A DNA stretch of 64,000 nt from Neptuniibacter caesariensis (GCF_000153345.1 NZ_CH724127.1:304065-368064); one strand, 5' to 3'. Shown: positions 56,114-64,000, numbered from the stretch's first letter. The notes: generated from the sequence alone by a model not told the origin. Program-made: numbers and translations.

Positions 56114-57004
56114 ATGCGTCATAACTTTCCACCACTGAATGCGTTAAAAGTATTTGAAGTTGCTGCGAGGCATTTGAGCTTTTCTAAAGCCGCCGAAGAG
56201 CTGTTTGTTACTCAAGGGGCCGTTAGTAAACAGATTCAGACACTTGAACAGTATCTGGAACAACCTCTGTTCCATCGGGAAAAAGGAGGGCTGCATCTAA
56301 CCGACGCAGGAAAGCTGTATTTGCCGACCATTTCTGAAGCCATGGAGAGTATTCAAAGCGCGACGGCATTGATAAAACAAAGTGTTGCAGATTCGAATGC
56401 TCTATTAATCAACACGACACCATCCTTCAGCACACTTTGGCTGATTCCAAAACTTGAAAAAATTAAAGAACAATTTCCCGATTTGACCTTTCAGGTCACC
56501 TCTACACACTCTGACAATATTCTCAGTACCGAAAGTGATCTGATCATTCGCTGCCTGCCGATCTCTTCAAGCCAGGATCCTGATTCGTTACTGGTTGAAG
56601 AGGAACTCGTCGCAGTGATCAGCCAGGAAAGGTTTAAGTCATCCCCTGTAAACACTGCTGCAGATATTTTGAATCATCCGCTGATCCTCCACACCACGCG
56701 CCCGCAGTTGTGGACCAGCTTTCTGAATCACTATATAGCCGAAGAGTATGCTAGTCCTCAGTTTAGCGATGGTTATGAGCATTTCTTTATGTCGATGGAG
56801 GCGGTGAAGCGAGGGCAGGGCATTGGCTTATTACCCTCTTTTCTCGCTGCAGATCTCATTGATAAAGGAGAGTTGGTAAACCTGATGCAGATTAAGTTTA
56901 TGAGTGGTTATGGCTACTATTACTCCGTCCCTATCCATAAACGCGGCAATACAAAGGTAGTCGAACTGGCTCAATGCCTGAAAGCGATGCTCACAGATTC
57001 ATAG
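56114..57004 (+). CDS. LysR-family regulator, GcvA-like
   Basis: This 296-residue protein begins MRHNFPPLNALKVFEVAARH, the typical GcvA/AmpR-group start. The helix-turn-helix is LSFSKAAEELFVTQGAVSKQ, with the substrate domain at about 95-296. It is divergent from the aminotransferase-BKACE operon and probably controls it through the dyad between them. ATG 56114 is chosen because it matches the family start; the frame is open upstream to 56060. GGAGG lies 12 bases before. Confidence 0.88.
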   Translation: MRHNFPPLNALKVFEVAARHLSFSKAAEELFVTQGAVSKQIQTLEQYLEQPLFHREKGGLHLTDAGKLYLPTISEAMESIQSATALIKQSVADSNALLINTTPSFSTLWLIPKLEKIKEQFPDLTFQVTSTHSDNILSTESDLIIRCLPISSSQDPDSLLVEEELVAVISQERFKSSPVNTAADILNHPLILHTTRPQLWTSFLNHYIAEEYASPQFSDGYEHFFMSMEAVKRGQGIGLLPSFLAADLIDKGELVNLMQIKFMSGYGYYYSVPIHKRGNTKVVELAQCLKAMLTDS

Positions 57005-57037
57005 CGTGTACGCGCGCTTATTAGATCGGTAAATAAC

Positions 57038-57739
57038 TCAATCGAAGCTAATCGAATCTTTCAGCAGTCGGTAAGGGCTGAGAATATGCTGGCGGATAAT
57101 CTCTACCGCCTTTTCTTTATCCCTGTTGAGCAGTGCTTCGGTTAATGCTTCATGCTCTTTCTGGTTGGCATCAAAGATAGAGCGGTCCAGCATATTCTCT
57201 TTAAGCCAGTGGTTGCGGTAGCGCGAAGCTTTCTCATAAAGGGACAGGCGGACATGGAGCAGGCTAGGGGAGCCACAGCCCTCGGCAATCGCTCTGTGAA
57301 AGGCCTGATGAAGGGCCTCCCAGCGCTGGATCTTTTCCGGGTTCTCTTCTTCAAGCAGTTCTGCTGATTTTTTAAGCTGATGGGCAGCGGCCAGAATACC
57401 GGCCTCCCAGGCATCATCACCGCGGTCAATGGCCTGACTCACACACAGGGCCTCTATCTCTGCACGGGTATGATAAATATCTTCCATCTCTTCAGCCGAG
57501 ATTGGATGTACTTTGAAGCCACGCTGGTTCTCAACAACTACGAGCTGTTCGACCAGAAGTTGCGACAGCGCTTCCCGCAAAGGGCTGACCCCTACCTGAT
57601 AGCGTTCTTTCAGGCGGGTCATCTTCAGCTTTTCACCCGGATTAAAGTACCCAGTCAGAATATCTTGCTTTAACTGGCCGAGAACCTGTGTAGCAAAATT
57701 ATCACTGTTTTGCGGATTTGATTGCGGTGAAAGAGCCAT
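57038..57739 (-). CDS. csiR: FCD GntR regulator, CsiR-like
   Basis: This 233-residue repressor has a winged helix (NPGEKLKMTRLKERYQVGVS, then PLREALSQLLVEQLVV) and an FCD domain (HTRAEIEALCVSQAI near residue 90, HQAFHRAIAEGCGSP near 145, HEALTEALLNRD near 195). It resembles CsiR, which represses csiD-lhgO and is relieved by glutarate. It is divergent from csiD, with an inverted repeat over the csiD promoter. Confidence 0.88.
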   Translation of the reverse strand: MALSPQSNPQNSDNFATQVLGQLKQDILTGYFNPGEKLKMTRLKERYQVGVSPLREALSQLLVEQLVVVENQRGFKVHPISAEEMEDIYHTRAEIEALCVSQAIDRGDDAWEAGILAAAHQLKKSAELLEEENPEKIQRWEALHQAFHRAIAEGCGSPSLLHVRLSLYEKASRYRNHWLKENMLDRSIFDANQKEHEALTEALLNRDKEKAVEIIRQHILSPYRLLKDSISFD

Positions 57740-57818
57740 AACTACCTGATGCCATTTGAAATCTTCGACATATTCTACGATAAGTCGGGCAATCTATTAA
57801 ATAGCGTTCAAATAATAA

Positions 57819-57850
57819 AATGTTGACATAATATAAAAACGTCGACATTA
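57819..57850 (+). promoter_or_regulatory. csiD promoter with CsiR-type inverted repeat
   Basis: TTGACA (57822-57827) and CATTAT (57845-57850) are spaced 17 bp. The arms AATGTTGAC (57819-57827) and GTCGACATT (57841-57849) form an inverted repeat with one mismatch around the promoter, where a repressor would block polymerase. Confidence 0.65.
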
Positions 57851-57891
57851 TTGCTCGAAACAACATTGAACCGATGCGAGGAAAAATAAAA

Positions 57892-58833
57892 ATGTCGGCA
57901 GTTGAACCTATGCAAGTTGAAGGAAAAGAGGTGGGCTTCTCTGTAAATGCGTTTGCGGCCAACAAACGTCTGCAGGTGGTGACCCTGAGTGAAGCGGTAC
58001 TGGATGCTTTTGAAGCACAGACCCGCAGTTGGGATGTTCAGGCGCTCGAGTATAAGCCGTTCCTGCGTTTTGCTATCGCAGATAAACTGGATCAGTTATG
58101 TGGATCGGCTCTGGGAGAATGCCTTAATGCGATTATGGCAAATCGAGAACAGGCCGCTTTCCTTCTTCAGTATGAAGGTCAGGCGGAAGGTGATCAGACA
58201 AACCTGAACATTAAGCTGTCCACCGCGATCTCCCATCTGATCGGCATGCCGAACTTCGATTCGATGTACGGAAAATACTACGCTCGGTTTACAGTGAAGA
58301 ATGAAGACAACAGCGACAGCTACCTGCGCCAGGCCCATCGCCGCATGGAGCTGCATAATGATGGTACTTACGTTGACGAGCGTACCGATTTTGTCCTGAT
58401 GATGAAGATGGACGAACAGAATATGGAAGGGGGTGATTCCCTATTGCTGCACCTGGATGATTGGCAGGATCTGGACAAGTTCTACAATCACCCGCTGGCG
58501 AAACAGGATATTGTCTGGGGTTCACCGCCTAGTAAACAGGTTGATTACAAAGTAGAGCACCCGATCTTCTTTGAGGAAGATAGCCAGGGTAAACCGCATA
58601 TGCTGTTTATCGATCAGTTTGCTGAGCCACAGAATATGCGTCAGGGAATCTACCTGTATGAGATGGGTGAATCGCTGGAATCTGAAGAAAACTGCTTCAA
58701 TGTACGTGTGCCTGTGGGCTCCATGCTGGTGGTGCAGAACCATTGCTGGCTGCATGGCCGCGATAAGTTTGTCCCGCACCCTGGGTTATCCCGTGAGCTG
58801 CTGCGTCAGCGTGGCCACTTTACCAAAGCCTGA
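57892..58833 (+). CDS. glaH: Glutarate 2-hydroxylase (CsiD/GlaH)
   Basis: This 313-residue iron(II)/2-oxoglutarate dioxygenase turns glutarate into L-2-hydroxyglutarate. The iron ligands are in RMELHNDGTYVDERTD near residue 160 (His-x-Asp) and in NHCWLHGRDKF near 292; the Arg for 2-oxoglutarate is near 305 (SRELLRQRG). The ATG at 57892 has GAGGAAAA upstream. lhgO follows after 71 bp, with a hairpin (58843-58869) between. Confidence 0.94.
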   Translation: MSAVEPMQVEGKEVGFSVNAFAANKRLQVVTLSEAVLDAFEAQTRSWDVQALEYKPFLRFAIADKLDQLCGSALGECLNAIMANREQAAFLLQYEGQAEGDQTNLNIKLSTAISHLIGMPNFDSMYGKYYARFTVKNEDNSDSYLRQAHRRMELHNDGTYVDERTDFVLMMKMDEQNMEGGDSLLLHLDDWQDLDKFYNHPLAKQDIVWGSPPSKQVDYKVEHPIFFEEDSQGKPHMLFIDQFAEPQNMRQGIYLYEMGESLESEENCFNVRVPVGSMLVVQNHCWLHGRDKFVPHPGLSRELLRQRGHFTKA

Positions 58834-58842
58834 TTTCATAGA

Positions 58843-58869
58843 ACCGCTCATTGCCCAGCATTGAGCGGT
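58843..58869 (+). other. Hairpin between glaH and lhgO
   Basis: ACCGCTCA and TGAGCGGT form a stem of eight pairs around an 11-nt loop, without a T-run. It may tune lhgO level relative to glaH or protect the glaH message. Confidence 0.5.
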
Positions 58870-58904
58870 GTTTACTTTAAAGCGTTATAGATAAAAGAGA
58901 CTTT

Positions 58905-60125
58905 ATGATTTACGACTTTCTCATTATTGGTGGCGGTATCGTCGGTGCTTCAACCGCATGGCAACTAAAGCAACGTCATCCGGATAAAACGGTACTTCTG
59001 GTCGAGAAGGAGAATGCTTATGCCTGCCATCAGACAGGGCATAACAGCGGGGTCATTCATGCCGGTGTTTACTATGCGCCGGGCAGTCTTAAAGCCCAGT
59101 TTTGTAAACAGGGTGTTGAGGATACGATTAAGTTTTGTAAAGAACAGGGTATTAAATACGATCAGTGCGGTAAGTTGTTAGTTGCGACTAATCCACTGGA
59201 ACATGAGCGGATGCTGGCGCTTTTTGAGCGTTGCCAGACAAACGGTATTGATGTTGAGTTGCTGGATAAAGCACAGCTTAAAGCGCGTGAACCGAATATC
59301 ACCGGTACCGGTGCGATACTGGTGAAAACCACCGGGATTGTCGATTATCAGCAAGTGACCACTGCAATGGCTAAATGCTTTGAGCAGCTGGGTGGTGAAA
59401 CCCGGCTTAACACTAAAGTCACGGCGATGCAGGAATTGGATGACCGGATCACTGTGAATGTCGAGTCGGATCATCAACAGCAACAGATTGAGTGTAAATT
59501 TTTGATCACCTGCTCGGGTCTGATGGCGGACAGAACCACCCGAATGTTGGGTATAGAAACTGATTTTCAGATTGTGCCTTTCCGCGGTGAGTACTATCAG
59601 TTGGGCCCGGAGCACAACCAGATCGTTAACCACCTGATCTACCCGATCCCAGATCCGGAGCTGCCGTTCCTTGGGGTGCACCTTACCCGTATGATCGACG
59701 GTTCAGTGACGGTGGGACCTAATGCGGTTCAGGGCTGGAAGCGTGAAGGCTATGGCCGTATCAATATCAGTCTGCGTGATATTGCCGACATGGTGACCTT
59801 CTCAGGGTTCTGGAAAGTGTTAAAAGCCAATCTAAAGGTGGGTTTAGTCGAAACCTGGAACTCCTGGTGGAAGCCTGGTTATCTGAAACTGGTGCAGAAG
59901 TATTGCCCTAAACTGCAACTGTCGGATCTTAAAACTTATCCGGCGGGTATTCGGGCTCAGGCGGTGATGAAAGATGGCAGCTTAGTTCACGACTTCCTGT
60001 TCGCTGAAAGCGAGCGTAGCTTGCACGTTTGTAATGCACCGTCACCTGCGGCTACCTCTTCAATACCGATCGGTAACTATATCTGCGATAAGGTCGATGG
60101 AAAGCTGGATGTGAAATCTGCTTAA
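58905..60125 (+). CDS. lhgO: L-2-hydroxyglutarate dehydrogenase/oxidase
   Basis: This 406-residue FAD enzyme oxidises L-2-hydroxyglutarate to 2-oxoglutarate, passing electrons to the membrane quinone pool. The dinucleotide fold is FLIIGGGIVGASTAWQL at residues 5-21. HQTGHNSGVIHAGVYYAPGS near 45, TTGIVDYQQV near 145, PFRGEYYQLGPEHN near 225 and PSPAATSSIPIG near 380 are LhgO hallmarks. With GlaH it completes the glutarate route into the TCA cycle. Confidence 0.95.
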   Translation: MIYDFLIIGGGIVGASTAWQLKQRHPDKTVLLVEKENAYACHQTGHNSGVIHAGVYYAPGSLKAQFCKQGVEDTIKFCKEQGIKYDQCGKLLVATNPLEHERMLALFERCQTNGIDVELLDKAQLKAREPNITGTGAILVKTTGIVDYQQVTTAMAKCFEQLGGETRLNTKVTAMQELDDRITVNVESDHQQQQIECKFLITCSGLMADRTTRMLGIETDFQIVPFRGEYYQLGPEHNQIVNHLIYPIPDPELPFLGVHLTRMIDGSVTVGPNAVQGWKREGYGRINISLRDIADMVTFSGFWKVLKANLKVGLVETWNSWWKPGYLKLVQKYCPKLQLSDLKTYPAGIRAQAVMKDGSLVHDFLFAESERSLHVCNAPSPAATSSIPIGNYICDKVDGKLDVKSA

Positions 60126-60148
60126 GAGTATCCAGTTCTTCTCTGTGG

Positions 60149-61075
60149 TCAGTGGTTATCTTGCTGCTGACCATATTGTTTTATTTCCTCTTTCAGCCAG
60201 CGAATGGCCGGATCATCTTCATACAGAGGATGCTGAATAATGGTCATATCGATTTGCGGCATTTGCTCCGGTGGTTCAATTACCCTGAGAGGGAGCATTT
60301 CGCTAAAGAGCAGCGCCATTCGTGAAGGCAGGGTGATAACAGCCTTACTTTGCGCGGCCAGACGGGCACCAGCCATGTAGTTGGTAACGCGCGCTATTTC
60401 ATTCCTTTGGAATCCCAGAGATTTGAGCCACTGATCGGTTCCGCTCTGGGTTTCCCCTTCCAGGTCAAAGAACAAAATGTGCTGCTGTTCCAGGTAGGCA
60501 TCCAGATCCAAACGGTTGTTAATGCTGTTATGTGTCTGCGCTGCCAGGCAAAGCTGATGCTCGGTACACCATTGTTCAACGATAAGATGAGCAGGAAGCT
60601 TTTGACCGGCTTCCAGGCCGACAATCAGATCAATTTCACCCTGCTCCAGATGCTGGGTCATCATCTCGTCACTGATTAAGGCAACTTCAACCCGAATCCC
60701 TGGTGCGAGCTTGTGGATCGAACTGAACCACTCCGGGAAGACCACGGTTTCAAAGTAATCGGAGCAGGCGAGTCGGAATACTCGGTCACTGCTTTTGGGA
60801 TCAAAAGGCGTGGGAGGTTGCAGGGTTTTACCCACCAACTGCAGCGCCTCTCGTACCTGAGGGAGCATCTGTTCAGCGCGTGGGGTGGGTTGCAGACCAT
60901 TTTCTGTCCTGACCAGAAGAGGGTCATCCAGAAGATCACGTAGCCTGTTAAGCGCATGGCTCATCGCGGATTGACTGAGAAACACCTTCTCAGCAGCTCT
61001 TGAAACGTGACGTTCAGTGATCAGAGCCTCAAAAAGCACCAGTAGGTTCAGGTCAAATTGGCGAAGTGATTTCAT
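60149..61075 (-). CDS. LysR-family regulator, divergent from agmatinase
   Basis: This 308-residue protein begins MKSLRQFDLNLLVLFEALIT with helix-turn-helix RAAEKVFLSQSAMSHALNRL near residue 27 and a NodD/LinR-type substrate domain. It sits 123 bp from the agmatinase gene on the other strand, so control of agmatine use is likely. Convergent with lhgO, it has no clear terminator between. Confidence 0.85.
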   Translation of the reverse strand: MKSLRQFDLNLLVLFEALITERHVSRAAEKVFLSQSAMSHALNRLRDLLDDPLLVRTENGLQPTPRAEQMLPQVREALQLVGKTLQPPTPFDPKSSDRVFRLACSDYFETVVFPEWFSSIHKLAPGIRVEVALISDEMMTQHLEQGEIDLIVGLEAGQKLPAHLIVEQWCTEHQLCLAAQTHNSINNRLDLDAYLEQQHILFFDLEGETQSGTDQWLKSLGFQRNEIARVTNYMAGARLAAQSKAVITLPSRMALLFSEMLPLRVIEPPEQMPQIDMTIIQHPLYEDDPAIRWLKEEIKQYGQQQDNH

Positions 61076-61108
61076 AGCAAACGCTCAATACAATTAGTAT
61101 TAATATGG

Positions 61109-61133
61109 TGCATATTTATATTTAAAGTATGCA
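61109..61133. promoter_or_regulatory. Dyad TGCATA/TATGCA between LysR and agmatinase genes
   Basis: TGCATA (61109-61114) and TATGCA (61128-61133) form a perfect 6-bp inverted repeat over an AT-rich 13-bp centre. It is a possible binding site for the divergent LysR protein. Confidence 0.45.
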
Positions 61134-61198
61134 TTTCAATAATTATCAAGCATTGACTAGGATGGTATCAAGTTCAAATTTACACAGAGGTGAGCACT

Positions 61199-62161
61199 GT
61201 GACTGACACGAATCAAAATACCACCGTAGCTGACGCAGATATGCCATTGTACGGCGCGTTGGGTATGACCTTTATGCAATTCCCGTTACTGCAGAATCTG
61301 CAATCCAGCACAGCAGAGGTGGTCGTTTCTGGCGTGCCATATGATATGTCTACGTCGGGTCGTTCCGGTGCGCGATTTGGGCCAGAAGGCGTGCGTGCGG
61401 CGTCCGCCAATCTGGTGTGGGAAGGTGCACGCTGGCCGTGGAATTTTGCGCTTGATGATCACCTTAAGGTGGAAGATGCCGGGAATGTTTTGTTCAAGCA
61501 CGGTGAACCACAAACCCTGGTGGATAACCTGGAAGCGCACATCAGCAACATCATGGAAGCGGACAAAACGGCGTTAACTTTCGGTGGTGACCACTTCATC
61601 ACATTGCCGGTGCTGCGAGCGTATGCGAAGAAGCATGGGCCTTTAGCCATTATCCATTTCGATGCCCATACTGACACCTACTCAGGTGGCACGAAGTATG
61701 ATCATGGCACGTTGTTTCACCATGCGGTTGAAGAGGGACTGGTGGATACTGAGCACTCTTTGCAGATTGGTATCAGAACGGCTTATGAAACGGATGGGCA
61801 CCCATTTGAAGTGCTGGATGCTGCCTGGGTCAATGGCAATGGTCCGGAAGCCACGCTGGAGCGTATTAAGCAGCGTGTGGGTGATAAAAAAGTCTATGTG
61901 AGCTTCGATATTGATGGTCTGGACCCTTCAGTAGCACCTGGTACCGGGACACCTGTTTCGGCGGGCCTTTCGATCGATACAGCATTAAAAGTGATTCGTG
62001 GCCTGCGTGGATTGAACTTAATTGGTATGGATGTCGTCGAAGTAGCGCCCGCTTATGATCATGCCGATATCACCTCATTGGCTGGTGCAACTTTAGCGCT
62101 GGAATACCTCTATGTACTTGCCGCGAATAAAGGGGCGGGTGGAGATTACCTTTCGCGTTGA
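61199..62161 (+). CDS. speB: Agmatinase
   Basis: This 320-residue ureohydrolase splits agmatine into putrescine and urea. The two-manganese motifs are ALTFGGDHFITLP near residue 125, IHFDAHTDTYSGG near 150 and VSFDIDGLDPSVAPGTGTP near 230. The N-terminal FMQFPL and PWNF segments match enteric SpeB. I favour GTG 61199 because AGAGG lies eight bases before it; GTG 61190 is the longer option. It may supply putrescine to the PuuC-like dehydrogenase encoded at the window end. Confidence 0.93.
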   Translation: MTDTNQNTTVADADMPLYGALGMTFMQFPLLQNLQSSTAEVVVSGVPYDMSTSGRSGARFGPEGVRAASANLVWEGARWPWNFALDDHLKVEDAGNVLFKHGEPQTLVDNLEAHISNIMEADKTALTFGGDHFITLPVLRAYAKKHGPLAIIHFDAHTDTYSGGTKYDHGTLFHHAVEEGLVDTEHSLQIGIRTAYETDGHPFEVLDAAWVNGNGPEATLERIKQRVGDKKVYVSFDIDGLDPSVAPGTGTPVSAGLSIDTALKVIRGLRGLNLIGMDVVEVAPAYDHADITSLAGATLALEYLYVLAANKGAGGDYLSR

Positions 62162-62189
62162 TAAACGGCGAATGGGTTTGTTTTTTAAT

Positions 62190-62212
62190 AAGGAGGCTTG
62201 TGCCTCCTTTTC
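62190..62212 (+). terminator. Rho-independent terminator of speB
   Basis: An AAGGAGGC-TTGT-GCCTCCTT hairpin is followed by a short T-run, 29 bp after the speB stop and just before the acetyltransferase gene. Confidence 0.7.
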
Positions 62213-62230
62213 GGGTTTGAGGAGAAAAAG

Positions 62231-62674
62231 ATGAAGATTGTTCAGGCTGAACTGTTTCATGTTCCTGCGTTAAGTATTTTGTTTAATCAGTATCGCCAGT
62301 TTTACAACTGTGAGGCCGATCTGGTGCTGTCTGAACAGTTTCTGCGTGAGCGTCTAGAGCGGGGTGAATCGACGATTTTCCTGGCTCAGGATGGAGAGAG
62401 TAGCCTCGGTTTTGTGCAGCTTTACCCCTCTTTCTGTTCGATAGAAGCCTGCCCGATCTACGTGTTGTACGATCTCTATGTGGTGGAATCGGCGCGTGGT
62501 CATGGCATAGGCGAAGCCCTACTGAACAGGGCGCGTTCACTAGCTGAAGAGAAGGGGATTAAGCGCCTTGACCTACTCACCGCAAAAGACAATCACTCCG
62601 CTCAGGCGCTTTATAAAAAAGTTGGCTATAAACTCGCCAATGAAAACTTCGATGCGTACAGCCTGCACCTTTAA
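62231..62674 (+). CDS. GNAT-family N-acetyltransferase
   Basis: This 147-residue protein has the acetyl-CoA-binding loop VESARGHGIGEALLNRARSL (about 91-110: R-G-x-G-I-G) and the later strand RLDLLTAKDNHSAQALYKKV, then GY, of the GNAT fold. ATG 62231 has GAGGAGA nine bases before. The acceptor is unknown. Its place next to speB hints at a polyamine or amino acid acceptor, but it may be unrelated. Confidence 0.88.
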   Translation: MKIVQAELFHVPALSILFNQYRQFYNCEADLVLSEQFLRERLERGESTIFLAQDGESSLGFVQLYPSFCSIEACPIYVLYDLYVVESARGHGIGEALLNRARSLAEEKGIKRLDLLTAKDNHSAQALYKKVGYKLANENFDAYSLHL

Positions 62675-62706
62675 ATAGCTTGCTGACTCTTTATAGCACT
62701 AACAAG

Positions 62707-62738
62707 AAAAAAACCGCCTGAACGGGAATTCAGGCGGT
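62707..62738 (-). terminator. Rho-independent terminator for porin gene
   Basis: ACCGCCTGAA-CGGGAA-TTCAGGCGGT is followed on the minus strand by seven T. It is 139 bp past the porin stop; the stretch between holds further hairpins. Confidence 0.88.
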
Positions 62739-62773
62739 AAGGCATTATATCGAAGAGGGGCATTTCTGCCCTG

Positions 62774-62851
62774 AACTGTGGAGGGAGCATCCAACAGGTG
62801 CTCTGAGTATTCAAACAGTTGGATGACCCGGATAGCAGTCCTCTATCCGGG
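62774..62851 (-). ncRNA. Structured 3' region of the porin transcript
   Basis: CCCGGATAG/CTATCCGGG (62827-62835 and 62843-62851) is a perfect 9-bp stem. CATCCAAC/GTTGGATG (62788-62795 and 62818-62825) is a perfect 8-bp stem. AACTGT/ACAGTT (62774-62779, 62815-62820) is an alternative pairing. With the terminator at 62707-62738 this makes a compact RNA that could be a processed 3'-UTR small RNA. That is inference only. Confidence 0.35.
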
Positions 62852-62876
62852 ATTTATAGCAACGATTCTTTCGTGA

Positions 62877-63569
62877 TTAGAAGGTACGAGAGATCGTTAG
62901 TAGCAACGTGTTATCGTTGCGGTATGCACCTGAGTTTGCTTCATCAGCGGTTTTAATATCATTGAACAGATATGCAGCAGACAGATCCAGACCTGAGTAT
63001 GAGCCAGATACACCGATTGAGTAATCAGAGTAATCGCTGATATCAGAAGAACCCCAGTACTCACCGAAAGAGTGACCTGCGTGTAGGTCCAGGCTTACCT
63101 CTTCAGTAATACCGTAGCTGTAATCCAGCGCTACGTATTTAGCTGATTCACTGGTGTTGAAGAAGTCGTTGCTGTAGGCGAAAGTTAAGCCCAGATCACC
63201 ATAGTAAAGGCCAGCGATGATCTCCGAGTAGTCGTAGTCAGCGGTGTCATTACCTGGGTAGGTGTAGTAGCTGAAGTTGATGTCGTAGCTCAGGTCATCA
63301 TTAATATCGCCGCCGTAACCCAGGTAGTAATCGATCTCCAGGTTAGCGTCTTCACCTGAACCAAAGTCGACATTGCTACCCCAGATACCTGCGTAGATGC
63401 CGTTTTCAAAACCAACATCCAGGCTGCCCTGAACTGCAGCGTCGCCTGCACTCTGTGAAATACCGCGGAAACGGTAGTCGTTGGTGAAGCTTACTGTGCC
63501 AGATACTTCAGCTGCGTATGCATTGCCCATTGTTGCAGCCAGTGCCAGGCCGGTAAGGATTTTTTTCAT
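62877..63569 (-). CDS. TorF-family putative porin
   Basis: This 230-residue outer-membrane protein has a Sec signal peptide (about 1-19, cleavage after AYA). Its beta-barrel sequence is rich in Asp, Tyr and Gly: GTVSFTNDYRFRGISQSAGD near residue 25 is the TIGR02001/TorF signature, and LLLTISRTF is the C-terminal Phe end for BAM insertion. It is strongly acidic, as in marine porins. It is divergent from the aldehyde dehydrogenase gene. The solute is unknown. Confidence 0.88.
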   Translation of the reverse strand: MKKILTGLALAATMGNAYAAEVSGTVSFTNDYRFRGISQSAGDAAVQGSLDVGFENGIYAGIWGSNVDFGSGEDANLEIDYYLGYGGDINDDLSYDINFSYYTYPGNDTADYDYSEIIAGLYYGDLGLTFAYSNDFFNTSESAKYVALDYSYGITEEVSLDLHAGHSFGEYWGSSDISDYSDYSIGVSGSYSGLDLSAAYLFNDIKTADEANSGAYRNDNTLLLTISRTF

Positions 63570-63633
63570 CTCTTTTCCCCTTCTTATTTTTTCAGAAAGG
63601 TTAATTGTTGAAAAAATGTTCAGTTAATAGAAA

Positions 63634-63715
63634 TACCCACCTGTAGGTAGGCCCTAGTGGGTAGGGGAAAGGCGGTATGCAGCTATAAGGCAGGTTGTTT
63701 GTAAACTCTACCCAC
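63634..63715. promoter_or_regulatory. Three TACCCAC repeats between porin and dehydrogenase genes
   Basis: TACCCAC occurs at 63634-63640, inverted (GTGGGTA) at 63657-63663, and again directly at 63709-63715. The first two make an inverted repeat with a 16-bp gap. Their clustering in a divergent promoter region suggests operators. Confidence 0.45.
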
Positions 63716-63820
63716 TCGGGTGTATATCTAGCAGAGCCGCCACTCTTCTAAAATTCGCTTCATTGCTAAAAGAACCGTTTTATTATCGGGTTCCAAAATC
63801 AGCTTGGGAGAATTTTAATA

Positions 63821-64000
63821 ATGAAAAGCTATAGCGAATGGCAGGCACTGAGTGAAACCTTATCGTTCCAGGGTCAGGCCTACATTAATGGTGAATTTCA
63901 GTCTGCTGCCAGTGGTGAAACTTTTCCATGTATCAACCCTTCTACGGAAAAGGTTCTGACAGATATAGCCAGTTGTGATGAAGCTGATGTGAACGCGGCG
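63821..64000 (+). CDS. Aldehyde dehydrogenase, PuuC-like, 3' end outside window
   Basis: The first 60 codons of an NAD(P)-dependent aldehyde dehydrogenase are visible: YINGEFQSAASGETFPCINP is the classic N-terminal strand, and the spacing of the start matches gamma-glutamyl-gamma-aminobutyraldehyde dehydrogenase PuuC. GGGAG lies ten bases before the ATG. Catalytic Glu and Cys lie beyond the window, so the exact substrate is open. With agmatinase upstream, putrescine or aminoaldehyde breakdown is likely. Confidence 0.75.
   Translation, partial: MKSYSEWQALSETLSFQGQAYINGEFQSAASGETFPCINPSTEKVLTDIASCDEADVNAA

Overview
The window looks like chromosomal DNA of a marine, flagellated gammaproteobacterium of the Oceanospirillales type (Neptunomonas, Amphritea or Neptuniibacter-like). 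I infer this from a MotY-type motor protein, Pseudomonas-like gene order in the arginine and infC regions, TRAP transport, and dense catabolic operons. No sequence search was run. Coding density is high. No phage, insertion sequence, CRISPR array or rRNA was seen, and there is one tRNA. No gap exceeds 300 bp; the longest are 9740-10012, 1075-1335 and 63570-63820.

Region 1 (1-8320): the 3' end of an HD-GYP sensor, then two secreted paralogs (1336 and 4864) bracketing an acyl-adenylating enzyme and a methyltransferase. The two paralogs share an identical 20-bp promoter block containing a lux-box-like dyad. Next comes a four-gene operon of two DUF1538 membrane proteins, a PII-like protein and a CBS protein.

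Region 2 (8384-17571): class II DAHP synthase, metR, argF, argD, grxD, a 2-Cys peroxiredoxin, rnt, motY and argG, an order resembling pseudomonads. The argD frame breaks just before its C-terminal tail. The displaced tail runs on in the -1 frame and ends in an ATGA overlap with argF.

Region 3 (17702-25499): a receiver-like/TPR protein and a LapB/LapC/LapE-like type I secretion set with an orphan LuxR-type regulator inside. No large adhesin substrate is present.

Region 4 (25642-34142): an overlapping mevalonate-pathway operon (HMG-CoA reductase, type 2 IPP isomerase, HMG-CoA synthase, two GHMP kinases, diphosphomevalonate decarboxylase) running into polB. An intrinsic-terminator hairpin lies about 20 nt before the first start codon and suggests attenuation.

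Region 5 (34165-49403): a YjfB-like small protein, lutABC with a divergent FCD/GntR regulator and its operator, an MscK-like channel, then thrS-infC-rpmI-rplT-pheS-pheT-ihfA-merR-tRNA-Pro. infC appears to start at AUC.

Region 6 (49550-64000): an accessory catabolic block. It holds a TAXI-TRAP transporter with a universal stress protein, a BKACE (DUF849) enzyme overlapping a class III aminotransferase with a divergent LysR gene, csiR-csiD-lhgO for glutarate via L-2-hydroxyglutarate to 2-oxoglutarate, a LysR gene divergent from agmatinase, a GNAT, a TorF-like porin and the 5' end of a PuuC-like aldehyde dehydrogenase. Together these suggest use of lysine-, arginine- and polyamine-derived amino and dicarboxylic acids.
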